Positions 1 to 6,554 of a DNA stretch of 22,992 nucleotides are shown here, piece after piece. Position numbers and translations under genes: made by a program. Under the pieces are notes generated by a model, which was given only the letters and a program-made list of their open reading frames with translations, ran no database searches and was not told the origin of the DNA. Positions within the stretch are counted from its first letter, which is position 1; each line of letters starts with the position of its first letter. Where the stretch lies: the NCBI GenBank assembly GCA_049589355.1, contig JBAWAP010000379.1:1-22992 (forward strand), given 5' to 3'. The DNA is from JBAWAP01 sp049589355 (GTDB lineage Bacteria; Chloroflexota; Anaerolineae; VGOG01).

Positions 1-107
1 CCGATGGGGTATCCGCTCTGCGCCGCCGTCAAGGCTGGCCCGGCCAATGTGGCTACCAAGAAAACGGCTATCACCAACAATCGCAGAGATGACCGTCTTT
101 GTGTCAT
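1..107 (-). CDS. N-terminus of a secreted or membrane-anchored protein (partial)
   Basis: An open frame on the minus strand starts at ATG 107-105 and runs off the left edge after 35 codons. The peptide begins MTQRRSSLRLLVIAVFLVAT and continues LAGPALTAAQSGYPI. This is a textbook signal peptide: basic n-region, hydrophobic core, and a small-residue cleavage zone near ALTAAQ. It lies about 90 bp downstream of the GT39 gene in the same direction, so it may be the third gene of that operon. No good Shine-Dalgarno is visible, because the region just upstream is the palindromic repeat at 101-177, and the start codon itself belongs to the repeat. An internal TTG or GTG start is possible but would lose the basic n-region. 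The function of the mature protein cannot be seen. Confidence 0.55.
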   Translation of the reverse strand, partial: MTQRRSSLRLLVIAVFLVATLAGPALTAAQSGYPI

Positions 108-177
108 TGCGAGGAACGAAGTGACGAAGCAATCCCCAAGTTTGCTGGAGATTGCTTCGCTTCGCTCGCAATGACAA
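101..177. repeat. Palindromic intergenic repeat, copy 1
   Basis: The outer arms TGTCATTGCGAG (102-113) and CTCGCAATGACA (165-176) are perfect reverse complements. Inner arms GAAGCAATC and GATTGCTTC also pair, giving a long stem with a short central loop. A second, diverged copy lies at 15465-15556. Repeats of this type are dispersed in many bacterial genomes. It separates the GT39 gene from the exported-protein gene and contributes the latter's start codon. Confidence 0.85.
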
Positions 178-194
178 CAGACACTGGAGATTAC

Positions 195-1418
195 TTAGTG
201 GAGCCTGGAGGCCAGTGACGCCCAACCGGGTTGGGCTGCTACCCCTTCCAGAGCAGACCTCTGAGAAGATAGGAGGTGAGCCAACGCCTGGCTCGCCAAC
301 CAGATGACCCTCGCCAGCAGGATCAGCAAGAAAGGAACGAGGCCAAGGAGGTAGCGATCCCAGAGGTTGAAGCTCAACACCCAGTGGCCCAGCAGGAAAA
401 GGGCAACGAAGGCCGAGAGAGCGATATCAAAGAAAGTTGCTGGCTCTCCTCTCCGCCAGCCCAGGTCGTAGAGCAGGAGGCAGGGCAAGCCGACCAACAG
501 CAGGATATTGAGGAAGGGTGAAGCGGTTATGTAATGCAGGATCTCAGCCCAATCTCCAAGCCGTTCGACCAATTGAGCGGGATCTACAAGAGCCAGGCCG
601 CCGTAGCTGATGAGGCTCTGCTCAAAGTAGTTGGGCTGCAACCGCCAGCGCAGGGAATCCCACCAGGCAACAGGAACCATCACTGCCAAAAAGCCCAACG
701 TGAAAAAGAGCCCCTCCTTCAAGCCCCCCCCAACCGAGACAAGGAGAGGGGGAGAGGGGGTGACGGGGAGAAAACCCACCTTGCTCCTTGTCTCCCCATC
801 CCCTTGTCTCCCTGTCTCAGTTGGGGGAGAGGCCAAGGGTGGGGGCCTGTGGCGACAGGCAGCGATAACCACGGCCAGAGGCACAAAGAGAAGGCCCTGC
901 TGCTTGGTGGCCGCCGCCAACCCCAGCATGAGCCCAGACCAGCCTAAGTGCCCCTTCGCTGCCAGGCAGAGGGCAGCCAGGACCCAGCCCACCATCAGGG
1001 GATCGGTAAAGGCTGTAGGAGCAAAGAGGATGTTGAAAGGGGAAAACGCCATCAGGATTGCCGCCACCATAGCCACGGATCGTCCGTAGAGTCGCCAGGC
1101 CAAATAGTAAAGCAGGCCAATACTGGCCACGCTGCCCACCTCGCTGGGCAGACGGGCAAACACCTCTGAGGGGCCAAAGAGTTTGAAGCAGAGAGCCAAG
1201 GTGTAAATGAAGAGAGGAGGTTTGTCAACTGGGGAGTGATTCAAGATCGGGTCGCGCCCGGTGGCGATTTGGAGAGCCCAGAAGCTGTAGAGGGCCTCGT
1301 CCTCATGGAAGCGGTTCGCACCGATGGGAGCGAGCCGAAGGGCTGCTCCCACGACAATTAGCAACGCCAGGCCAAGCGTCGCCCAACAGCCGCCAACCCA
1401 ACCTGTCAGTCCCTTCAT
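195..1418 (-). CDS. Membrane glycosyltransferase, GT39/PMT (ArnT-like) family
   Basis: A polytopic protein of about 407 residues resembling dolichyl-phosphate-mannose mannosyltransferases and ArnT-like GT-C enzymes, which move a sugar from a polyprenyl-phosphate donor to a protein or lipid outside the membrane. After the first helix comes the family motif region with acidic residues (RFHEDEALYSFWA), probably the catalytic or metal-binding loop, followed by alternating hydrophobic helices to the C-terminus. The start is taken as ATG 1418-1416, 7 bp after the GT2 stop; an upstream TTG at 1436 would overlap the GT2 end. The GT2 partner probably makes the polyprenyl-phosphate sugar that this protein uses. 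Odd feature: a Pro/Gly/Thr-rich hydrophilic stretch of roughly 40 residues in the middle is encoded by an inverted repeat (724-828) and interrupts two helices. Acceptor and sugar are unknown. Confidence 0.85.
   Translation of the reverse strand: MKGLTGWVGGCWATLGLALLIVVGAALRLAPIGANRFHEDEALYSFWALQIATGRDPILNHSPVDKPPLFIYTLALCFKLFGPSEVFARLPSEVGSVASIGLLYYLAWRLYGRSVAMVAAILMAFSPFNILFAPTAFTDPLMVGWVLAALCLAAKGHLGWSGLMLGLAAATKQQGLLFVPLAVVIAACRHRPPPLASPPTETGRQGDGETRSKVGFLPVTPSPPLLVSVGGGLKEGLFFTLGFLAVMVPVAWWDSLRWRLQPNYFEQSLISYGGLALVDPAQLVERLGDWAEILHYITASPFLNILLLVGLPCLLLYDLGWRRGEPATFFDIALSAFVALFLLGHWVLSFNLWDRYLLGLVPFLLILLARVIWLASQALAHLLSSQRSALEGVAAQPGWASLASRLH
724..828. repeat. Inverted-repeat element inserted in frame inside the GT39 gene
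   Basis: The ends CCCCCAACCGAGACAAGGAG (727-746) and the reverse complement of CTCCCTGTCTCAGTTGGGGG (about 807-826) match at 18 of 20 positions. Between them is low-complexity G/A-rich then C/T-rich sequence. The host frame stays open through it and encodes a polar segment unlike the flanking transmembrane helices, which points to a small palindromic element tolerated in a loop. Boundaries are approximate. Confidence 0.7.
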
Positions 1419-1425
1419 GAAATGC

Positions 1426-2115
1426 TCAATCAACAAACCGATATTTTACCAGAGTCCACAGAGCCGTGATGCCGTCCCGCCAAGTTAGCTTCTTGCCCTC
1501 GTGATATTCCCGTCCCTGGTAAGAGATGGGCACTTCGTAGATGTGATAGCCCCTTTTCAGCAGCTTGGCCGTGATCTCAGGTTCGAACTCAAAGCGGCGC
1601 GAACGCAAAGGGATGGACTTTATAACCTCGGCCCTGAAGGCTTTGTAACAGGTCTCCATGTCGCTCAAGGCGATGCCATAGAGGAGGTTGGTTGCCAGGG
1701 TCACAATCTTGTTGCCCAAAGTTTGCAAGAGGAACATGGTCTCTTTGAACACCAGGGAGCGCGAACCGTAGACCACCTCAGCCTCTCCTTCGAGAATGGG
1801 CTTAAGCAGTTTGAGGTAGTCGCGGGGGTCATACTCCAGGTCGGCATCCTGGATAATGATGACGTCACCGGAGGCGTGTTCGAGCCCCACGCGCACTGCT
1901 GCCCCTTTGCCTTTGTTGGCCTCGTGATAGAAGACCTTGAGGTCGCCTTTTTTCTCCTCTTCTCTCAATATATCCCGCGTGCCGTCGGTGGAGCCATCGT
2001 CAACAACCACTATCTCCTTCTCCAGGTCAACGGCCCTGACCTGGGCCAGGATTTCCGTCAGGGTTTCCCGCTCGTTGTAAACGGGCATGATCACAGAAAG
2101 TAAAGGCTGATTCAT
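1426..2115 (-). CDS. GT2 family glycosyltransferase (polyprenyl-phosphate sugar synthase-like)
   Basis: A 229-residue GT-A fold enzyme similar to dolichol-phosphate mannose synthase (DPM1-like). It starts with the nucleotide-binding strand LLSVIMPVYNE, then VVDDGSTDGT (residues ~40-49), and carries the DxD-type motif in IIQDADLEYDP (~residue 95). QGREYHEGKKLTWRDG near the end is typical of this subfamily. It lacks a C-terminal membrane domain, so it is probably cytosolic or peripherally bound and loads a sugar from a nucleotide donor onto polyprenyl phosphate. The start is ATG 2115-2113 with GGAG about 11 bp upstream; an upstream TTG at 2121 is less likely. It is the first gene of the GT2-GT39 unit, behind the promoter at 2163-2191. 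Confidence 0.88.
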   Translation of the reverse strand: MNQPLLSVIMPVYNERETLTEILAQVRAVDLEKEIVVVDDGSTDGTRDILREEEKKGDLKVFYHEANKGKGAAVRVGLEHASGDVIIIQDADLEYDPRDYLKLLKPILEGEAEVVYGSRSLVFKETMFLLQTLGNKIVTLATNLLYGIALSDMETCYKAFRAEVIKSIPLRSRRFEFEPEITAKLLKRGYHIYEVPISYQGREYHEGKKLTWRDGITALWTLVKYRFVD

Positions 2116-2162
2116 TGGCAAAAGCGCTCCGGTTACTGAGATAACGTCCGGCGACTAACTGA

Positions 2163-2191
2163 ATTATAACTTGTTTTAGAAGAGCTGTCAA
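2163..2191 (-). promoter_or_regulatory. Consensus sigma-70 promoter for the GT2-GT39 operon
   Basis: On the minus strand TTGACA (2191-2186) and TATAAT (2168-2163) are separated by exactly 17 bp. The predicted start site is near 2156, about 40 bp before the GT2 start codon. The end of the 2.7-kb transposon lies only 13 bp upstream of the -35 box. Confidence 0.85.
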
Positions 2192-2204
2192 AGCAACTCA
2201 CTGG

Positions 2205-2225
2205 GAGCGTTACGCATTTGGGACA
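2205..2225. repeat. Left terminal inverted repeat of the 2.7-kb element
   Basis: GAGCGTTAC-GCA-TTTGGGACA. It matches the right end (4876-4896, reverse complement) at all but the three central positions, and closely matches the outer ends of the two MITE-like elements near 13050 and 13278. Confidence 0.82.
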
Positions 2226-3817
2226 AGCTGGTGGAGGGTTTCAGGTGGCCAGCCCAGCAACTGCCCGCGCAAGATACGGGCGATGGGTATTTGGCTGATG
2301 TCATAGCCAGCCAGCTCCAGGGGGCACTTGCCGCGGATGTCCTGTTCTCGCCCTTTCACTGGTCGGTTGTCTTTGGCGAAAGGGGTGAAACGATAGGTCA
2401 ACTCAAACAGGTGCAAGTATTGGCGCGCTGTCTCCATGCTGTCGAAGCCATATAGGTTCTGATAGTGCTGGTCGAAGCGACGGGTGACCAGTTCTACCGT
2501 GCTGTTGGTCAATGGGACGAGAGGGTTCTCTACGGCGTTGACCAGCTTGGGGTAGTGGCGTTCCAGGAAGTCGAAGAGGCGTTGGGCCTCGGGCATCTGG
2601 GCCACGTATTCCTCTTTCAGGGCCATCACTTCCCGATAGCGCTTGGTGACCGTCTTCTTGCTCTTGGCCTTGAAGATACGGTAGATCTTTTCCTTCAGCA
2701 CCACGGCTTCTGGGTGGGTCTGGGCGTAATCGTTACCGTAGACCTCTTTGACCAGCCGCTGAGCCCACTGCAAGGCGTGGAAAACACACTCGTGATGCAT
2801 CGCCTTGGGGAAGACAGCCCGAATGGGCTCGGAGTAGTCCTGATTCATATCGGTGACGATGATCTGGGGAGTGTAGCCCTTGGCCTGGAGGGCCTGCAAG
2901 AAAGCACGAGCCTCGGCCTTGCCGTTACGAGGGTAGATGTCAATGTGCAACAGGTCGTAGGTGAAGACATCCACTGCCAGGTAGACGTACATCCAGCGCT
3001 TACGCTCTCCCTCAGGCTTGTTGTTCTTCGGCACCAACACCCACTTCTCATCGAAGCCTATCACTCCACTGGAACGCACCACACCCAACAGGGTGGCCAT
3101 AGGCAGCACTTGTTCCCCCACAGCCATGGCCCACCGCCACAGGGTGACGTGCGACACACCCACCACATCGGCCGCCCGCCGATAGGTGGTGCGCAGGTGC
3201 ATGTAGACCATCACTCCCCACAGCACCGAGTTCAGCGTCCACTCCGAGTACAGTCGTACACCTTCTGGATAGTCGGTAAAGCTCCCAAAGGAACAGCTTG
3301 GATTGAGGCAATAGTAGCGATACCCTTCCACCTGACACCATTCTCCTGTCTCAGGGTGGCGGTACTTCTTGCTGCGAGGTGTATTCTCCTTGCGCGCCAC
3401 CAGGAAAGAGCCACAGTGAGGGCAAAGAACTTGGCCGTCGTCTATCTCCTCCCACTGACCAAAGATGGCTCGCTGCAGGCGATAGGCGAAGGGCAACGTC
3501 TTCTTCAGCGGCGTGATGGGCGCCCCCACGGCCTCTTTCAAGGCTTCTGCTTCCAGCGTCAGTTGGGGCTTCAGGCCATCCCCTGCCTGAAGCCGGGCCA
3601 TCAAGGTCTCATTGAGTTCAAAGAGACGGTCGAGCAACACCTCCTCCCGCCACTGCGGGCCGTCGGCAGTGAACTCGAATGTCTGACGCAGCAGACGGCG
3701 CACCTCGGCGAAGCCAGTGTCCCGTGCTATCTGGCAGATACTCTTCAGCGAGATGCCCTCTACACTGGCGATATGTCCTTCGGCCAGCAATCGCTCCCGC
3801 ACCTGGCTGGCGCTCAA
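2210..3817 (-). CDS. DDE-type transposase (second ORF of the 2.7-kb element)
   Basis: A 535-residue protein. The N-terminal ~150 residues are helical and probably bind DNA. A zinc-ribbon-like stretch follows (CPHCGSFL ... YYCLNPSC, residues ~130-180), then an HTH-like segment (YRRAADVVGVSHVTLWRWA), then the catalytic core. Candidate acidic triad: D in IGFDEKWV, D in IIVTDMNQDY, and E in NSTVELVTRRFDQHY. The HHECVFHALQW motif after the second Asp recalls mutator/IS256- and IS6-like groups, but the family is not certain. The start is TTG 3817-3815, overlapping the stop of the preceding ORF as TTGA, which suggests coupled reinitiation or a -1 frameshift fusing the HTH of ORF1 to this catalytic part. 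The stop codon falls inside the terminal repeat. It appears intact. Confidence 0.86.
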   Translation of the reverse strand: MSASQVRERLLAEGHIASVEGISLKSICQIARDTGFAEVRRLLRQTFEFTADGPQWREEVLLDRLFELNETLMARLQAGDGLKPQLTLEAEALKEAVGAPITPLKKTLPFAYRLQRAIFGQWEEIDDGQVLCPHCGSFLVARKENTPRSKKYRHPETGEWCQVEGYRYYCLNPSCSFGSFTDYPEGVRLYSEWTLNSVLWGVMVYMHLRTTYRRAADVVGVSHVTLWRWAMAVGEQVLPMATLLGVVRSSGVIGFDEKWVLVPKNNKPEGERKRWMYVYLAVDVFTYDLLHIDIYPRNGKAEARAFLQALQAKGYTPQIIVTDMNQDYSEPIRAVFPKAMHHECVFHALQWAQRLVKEVYGNDYAQTHPEAVVLKEKIYRIFKAKSKKTVTKRYREVMALKEEYVAQMPEAQRLFDFLERHYPKLVNAVENPLVPLTNSTVELVTRRFDQHYQNLYGFDSMETARQYLHLFELTYRFTPFAKDNRPVKGREQDIRGKCPLELAGYDISQIPIARILRGQLLGWPPETLHQLVPNA

Positions 3818-4671
3818 CCAGAAGTTGGCACCCGGATGTCCAGAATGGCCTGACCCATTTCGGGCGTCCGCACCCAGCGGTCGTGTTCACCGCTCAGTTT
3901 CTGCAGCCCGCCTTCACGTACATACCTCTGCCAGCGGCTGATCAACTCCTGGTGGGTGCCAAACCACTCAGCCAGCCACTCCTGGCGCAGAAATGGGCGC
4001 TTGGGAGGGCTTTGGGACGTGCGCCACTGGCGCATCAGAACAAGCAGAATGTGCTCCTCGAAGAAGCCGCAGGGCTTCCAGGTGAAGATGAAGTGACCCT
4101 TCATCTCCAGCCGCCAGTTGCCATCTCCCATCACCTCCCCATGGGCCCATGCGCCATCGGCCATCTTGATACCACCGCCCATCACCCACAGCCCACCCAC
4201 ACCCCCCTGGGGCGCCAGCGCCGCGCTGAACAAGGCCATCAGCGCCAGGCGGTAGAGCTGATGCGTCCTCCGTACCAGGTGTGGATAGGCCCGTACTTTC
4301 AGAGCCCGCGGCCAATACAGAGGCAGCACAGAGAGCAAGGCATCCACCAGCGGCAGACTCAACACCACCCAACTAAGGGGCTGTCGCTGCGGCCAGCCGC
4401 TCCACAGCAGCAGAATAGCCATCAGACCCAGGCGACAGAGCAAGACCATCCCCCGCCGTTCCAAGAAGTGAAGGCCGCTTACTCTGGTCCGGCGACAACG
4501 GCGGCGAACCCTGCCTCCTGCCCGCCATGGAACCAGATTCTCATGCCACACCTCTTGCTCCTGGGCCAGACTGAACGGATAGAGCAACAGACTGACAAAC
4601 AAGAGCAGAAACAGACTACGATAGATAATGGCGATGATTTGCTTGTGAAGGTGCAATGTGATACAATACAT
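3814..4671 (-). CDS. Transposon ORF1: putative membrane protein with C-terminal HTH
   Basis: A 285-residue product. Several hydrophobic segments are visible (about residues 11-36, 74-94, 98-120 and 142-160), followed by a basic C-terminal part FLRQEWLAEWFGTHQELISR (~224-243) that looks like a homeodomain-type transposase helix-turn-helix. The start chosen is ATG 4671-4669 because AAAAGGAG lies 8 bp upstream; GTG at 4728 gives a longer form without a good site. It ends in a TTGA overlap with the transposase start, so the two are probably expressed together. A membrane domain joined to a transposase-like HTH is unusual. It may be real, or only the HTH part may matter; coding potential of the N-terminal half is less certain. 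A long antisense frame over the same region is Gln/Pro/His-rich and looks like a shadow. Confidence 0.6.
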   Translation of the reverse strand: MYCITLHLHKQIIAIIYRSLFLLLFVSLLLYPFSLAQEQEVWHENLVPWRAGGRVRRRCRRTRVSGLHFLERRGMVLLCRLGLMAILLLWSGWPQRQPLSWVVLSLPLVDALLSVLPLYWPRALKVRAYPHLVRRTHQLYRLALMALFSAALAPQGGVGGLWVMGGGIKMADGAWAHGEVMGDGNWRLEMKGHFIFTWKPCGFFEEHILLVLMRQWRTSQSPPKRPFLRQEWLAEWFGTHQELISRWQRYVREGGLQKLSGEHDRWVRTPEMGQAILDIRVPTSG

Positions 4672-4676
4672 GGCAT

Positions 4677-4738
4677 CGGCTCCTTTTGTGGGTTGGTTAC
4701 GAACACAGGTATTGTACCTGAACTCCACAAAGGAGCCG
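4677..4738 (-). promoter_or_regulatory. Leader hairpin that can sequester the ORF1 ribosome-binding site
   Basis: In the minus-strand transcript CGGCTCCTTTGTGG (4738-4725) can pair with CCACAAAAGGAGCCG (4691-4677), interrupted by one bulged A. The second arm contains the AAAAGGAG ribosome-binding site of ORF1. An inner perfect stem CAGGTA-3-TACCTG lies at 4706-4720. Such hairpins are known in IS10 and IS50, where read-through transcripts from outside the element fold and block transposase translation. Confidence 0.7.
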
Positions 4739-5088
4739 AATTATATCCCGTGACAAGCGGCAGGAAGAGCGTTTTTCCCTCCACCCTACTCAATGAAGCA
4801 TGACCTCAATCAGCGAGAAATCAAGCGTAATCACTATATCTGCGGTGAGAACAGCATTGGGTTCTCCCGTTCTCGTGTCCCAAACATGTAACGCTCACCC
4901 GAAAACAAAACCGATCTGCTCCAAAACAGGCCGGTCTTCTGGCGGGAGCGACGGGCATCCATCCCTCATAACCATCTGTAAACTGCTCGTCGCTCCGATG
5001 ACATTAATGACATCGCCATCCGCTGGCTGTGTGGCGAATATAGCATGTCTGTGAATTGACGGCAAATGCAGAACAAATTGGTCAGAAA

Positions 5089-5152
5089 ACGCACGCGCGC
5101 GTGATTAAGAATCGCACGCGCGCGTTTATTTACCTCATCCGCGCGTTTTTTT
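5089..5152. repeat. CGCACGCGCGCGT direct repeats followed by a T-run
   Basis: CGCACGCGCGCGT occurs at 5090-5102 and again at 5113-5125, followed by CCGCGCG and seven T residues (5139-5152). The repeat core ACGCGCGCGT is self-complementary, so the two copies can form a hairpin, and the T-run makes it resemble a plus-strand intrinsic terminator protecting the downstream IS. Alternating CG of this density could also adopt Z-DNA. Confidence 0.55.
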
Positions 5153-5249
5153 CCATAGCTTCATAATACGTGCCACGTCCGCTCCCAACGTCAGCAGTCC
5201 GCGTTCGGACATTCCCTTAAGCAAGTGGAACGCTTGTGATTCAGATAGA
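5135..5249 (-). pseudogene. C-terminal gene remnant truncated by the IS at 5250
   Basis: Minus-strand codons leading away from the IS edge encode LSESQAFHLLKGMSERGLLT, then LGADVARIMKLWKKTRG and a TGA at 5137-5135. The amphipathic, Leu/Lys-rich composition looks like the end of a real protein. The frame has no start of its own, and its 5' part is replaced by the inverted repeat of the IS. No matching continuation was recognised beyond 6356. The family is not identified. Confidence 0.35.
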
Positions 5250-6356
5250 TGAGGCTTGGTCATAAATCATAGACCGCGTTCACAGTTGACGTAAACGCGG
5301 TCACCACCGTACCATAGGGTTGTCACACCGTCACGATACGGAGGCACTCCCTATGATACCGCAGGAACCGCTGCTTGTCACCCTGGTCAAGCTGGTGGAT
5401 CGTATTCCAATGCCCTCTACGCGGTCAAAACGGAAACGGGGACATCCAGTCATCTACCCAGAGCGCTTGTTCCTGAAAGCGTTGGTCATCATGATCGTCC
5501 GCCATCTGCATAAGGTCCACGAACTCTTGAGCGTGTTGGAACAGCCCACCGCAGAGATGCAGGTGCTCCGTGCTTTCCTGATGGAAAACGGTCGTTACCC
5601 TTCTCGACGGACTTGGGAGCGGCGTCTGAAAGCGATCCCGGATACCTTACCCGCCCAGATCGGATGCTTGGGCCGCCATCTGGTCAGTCTTATTCAACCC
5701 TGGGGCAATAGCAGTCGCCCTGCGGCGATTGACAGCACTGTGCTCCGAGCGAATGGCGGCGTCTGGCACAAGAAAGATCGCGAGAAGGGTGTCGTCCCGC
5801 ATACGTCCATTGACACCGAAGCGCATTGGACCAATTCCGGTTGGCATGGCTGGGTCTACGGCTGGAAGTTACACCTCATCTCTGCCGCAATGGCGGTGTG
5901 GATCCCTTTAGCCGCAGAACTGACGTCCGCCAATGTGGCGGATAATGAACAAGCCCCCGCCTTGATCTACGAGTTGCCGCCCGAAGTGAACTTTGTCCTG
6001 GGCGACCGGCACTATAACGCCCCAAACGTCCGCGAGGCGTGCGACCGGGGTGATCGGACGTTGGTCACGACCAAGTATGGCAGTTATCCGCATACCGACG
6101 ACGGCGTGGAAGTTCGCCGCATCTTTCACAAGCTGCGCTCCTTGGCGATTGAGAATTTCAATGAACATTTCAAGGGTATTTTCGATGGCCACAGTCAAGT
6201 GCCAACCAAAGGATTGGCGAACACAGCACGCTTTGCGTTGGGAGCCGTTTTCGTTTACCAACTCGCCTTGCTCTATCGGTTTGAAAATGGTTTGGACTTG
6301 TGCATCGGTCTCAAGGCATTCCTCAAAGCGGCCTGACGATTTATGACCAAGCCTCA
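5250..6356 (+). mobile_element. 1.1-kb IS5/IS4-like insertion sequence
   Basis: Perfect 19-bp terminal inverted repeats TGAGGCTTGGTCATAAATC bound the element: left 5250-5268, right 6338-6356 in reverse complement. The single transposase gene fills most of it and stops 2 bp before the right repeat. Flanks (TCAGATAGA on the left, GTTAATCCG on the right) show no obvious target duplication, which may mean a short TSD or later rearrangement. Perfect ends and an intact gene suggest recent activity. Confidence 0.9.
5353..6336 (+). CDS. IS5/IS4-family DDE transposase
   Basis: A 327-residue RNase H-fold transposase. The catalytic triad candidates are D in AAIDSTVLRA (~residue 130), D in FVLGDRHYN (~residue 217) and E in IENFNEHFKGIFD (~residue 275). 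GWVYGWKLHL is the strand typical of IS5-like DDE domains. The start is ATG 5353 with CGGAGG 8 bp upstream; an upstream TTG at 5320 has no such site. The N-terminus (residues ~1-110) carries RKRGHPVIYPERLFLKALVI, typical of the family's DNA-binding domain. It has no frameshift and appears functional. Confidence 0.92.
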   Translation: MIPQEPLLVTLVKLVDRIPMPSTRSKRKRGHPVIYPERLFLKALVIMIVRHLHKVHELLSVLEQPTAEMQVLRAFLMENGRYPSRRTWERRLKAIPDTLPAQIGCLGRHLVSLIQPWGNSSRPAAIDSTVLRANGGVWHKKDREKGVVPHTSIDTEAHWTNSGWHGWVYGWKLHLISAAMAVWIPLAAELTSANVADNEQAPALIYELPPEVNFVLGDRHYNAPNVREACDRGDRTLVTTKYGSYPHTDDGVEVRRIFHKLRSLAIENFNEHFKGIFDGHSQVPTKGLANTARFALGAVFVYQLALLYRFENGLDLCIGLKAFLKAA

Positions 6357-6407
6357 GTTAATCCGCTCCTGACCGAACATAATCACGTTACGCCTCTCTT
6401 TGATGCC

Positions 6408-6466
6408 GAATCAAAGCGCACAGGGACCTCCGATTGCGCCAGCGGCAATCGGAGGTCCGTTGATTC
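6408..6466. terminator. Strong hairpin downstream of the sucrose phosphorylase gene
   Basis: GGACCTCCGATTGC (6424-6437) and GCAATCGGAGGTCC (6445-6458) form a perfect 14-bp stem with a 7-nt loop. An outer GAATCAA/TTGATTC pair (6408-6414 and 6460-6466) lengthens it. It lies about 90 bp after the operon's last stop codon and probably ends that transcript, although there is no clean U-run. Apart from this hairpin, no gene is seen between the IS (6356) and the phosphorylase stop (6555). Confidence 0.65.
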
Positions 6467-6554
6467 TTAGCCAGCTACGCGGAATAGATTTGCTGCGAAC
6501 TGCACATCAGTGAGGGTTCGACCGCCGTTGGTGGCTCGACGACAAATCTCCCCT

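Larger units (their letters stand above)
2205..4896 (-). mobile_element. 2.7-kb two-ORF insertion element with DDE transposase
   Basis: Imperfect terminal inverted repeats bound the element. Each end reads inward GAGCGTTAC, three variable bases, TTTGGGACA (left 2205-2225, right 4876-4896 on the opposite strand). Inside are an upstream membrane/HTH ORF and a downstream DDE transposase, both on the minus strand and overlapping by 4 bp. The transposase stop codon sits within the left terminal repeat. No convincing target-site duplication is visible (flanks ...ACTCACTGG and ACCCGAAAAC). The IS family could not be assigned by eye. Two short non-autonomous relatives with similar ends lie at 13045-13491. 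Confidence 0.82.
4901..5249. other. Spacer between the two insertion elements
   Basis: About 350 bp with no intact gene. Two short coding-like scars are visible: a plus-strand frame around 4988-5058 ending SDDINDIAIRWLCGEYSMSV-stop, and a minus-strand C-terminal remnant (5135-5249, listed separately). A CG-rich direct repeat lies between them. The stretch looks like old insertion-scarred DNA. Confidence 0.5.

Noticed and set aside
2465..3853. Long plus-strand open frame (462 codons) opposite the transposase
   Set aside because: It mirrors the transposase gene in antisense, is rich in His/Gln/Val in a way typical of shadow frames, and has no ribosome-binding site; the minus-strand product has clear DDE motifs.
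3679..4803. Plus-strand open frame of 374 codons opposite transposon ORF1
   Set aside because: Gln/Pro/His-rich composition with no recognisable domain; ORF1 has a good ribosome-binding site, an HTH and coupling to the transposase.
6500..6550. tRNA-like T-arm (GGTTCGACC) downstream of the phosphorylase gene
   Set aside because: No acceptor, D or anticodon stems can be drawn around it.
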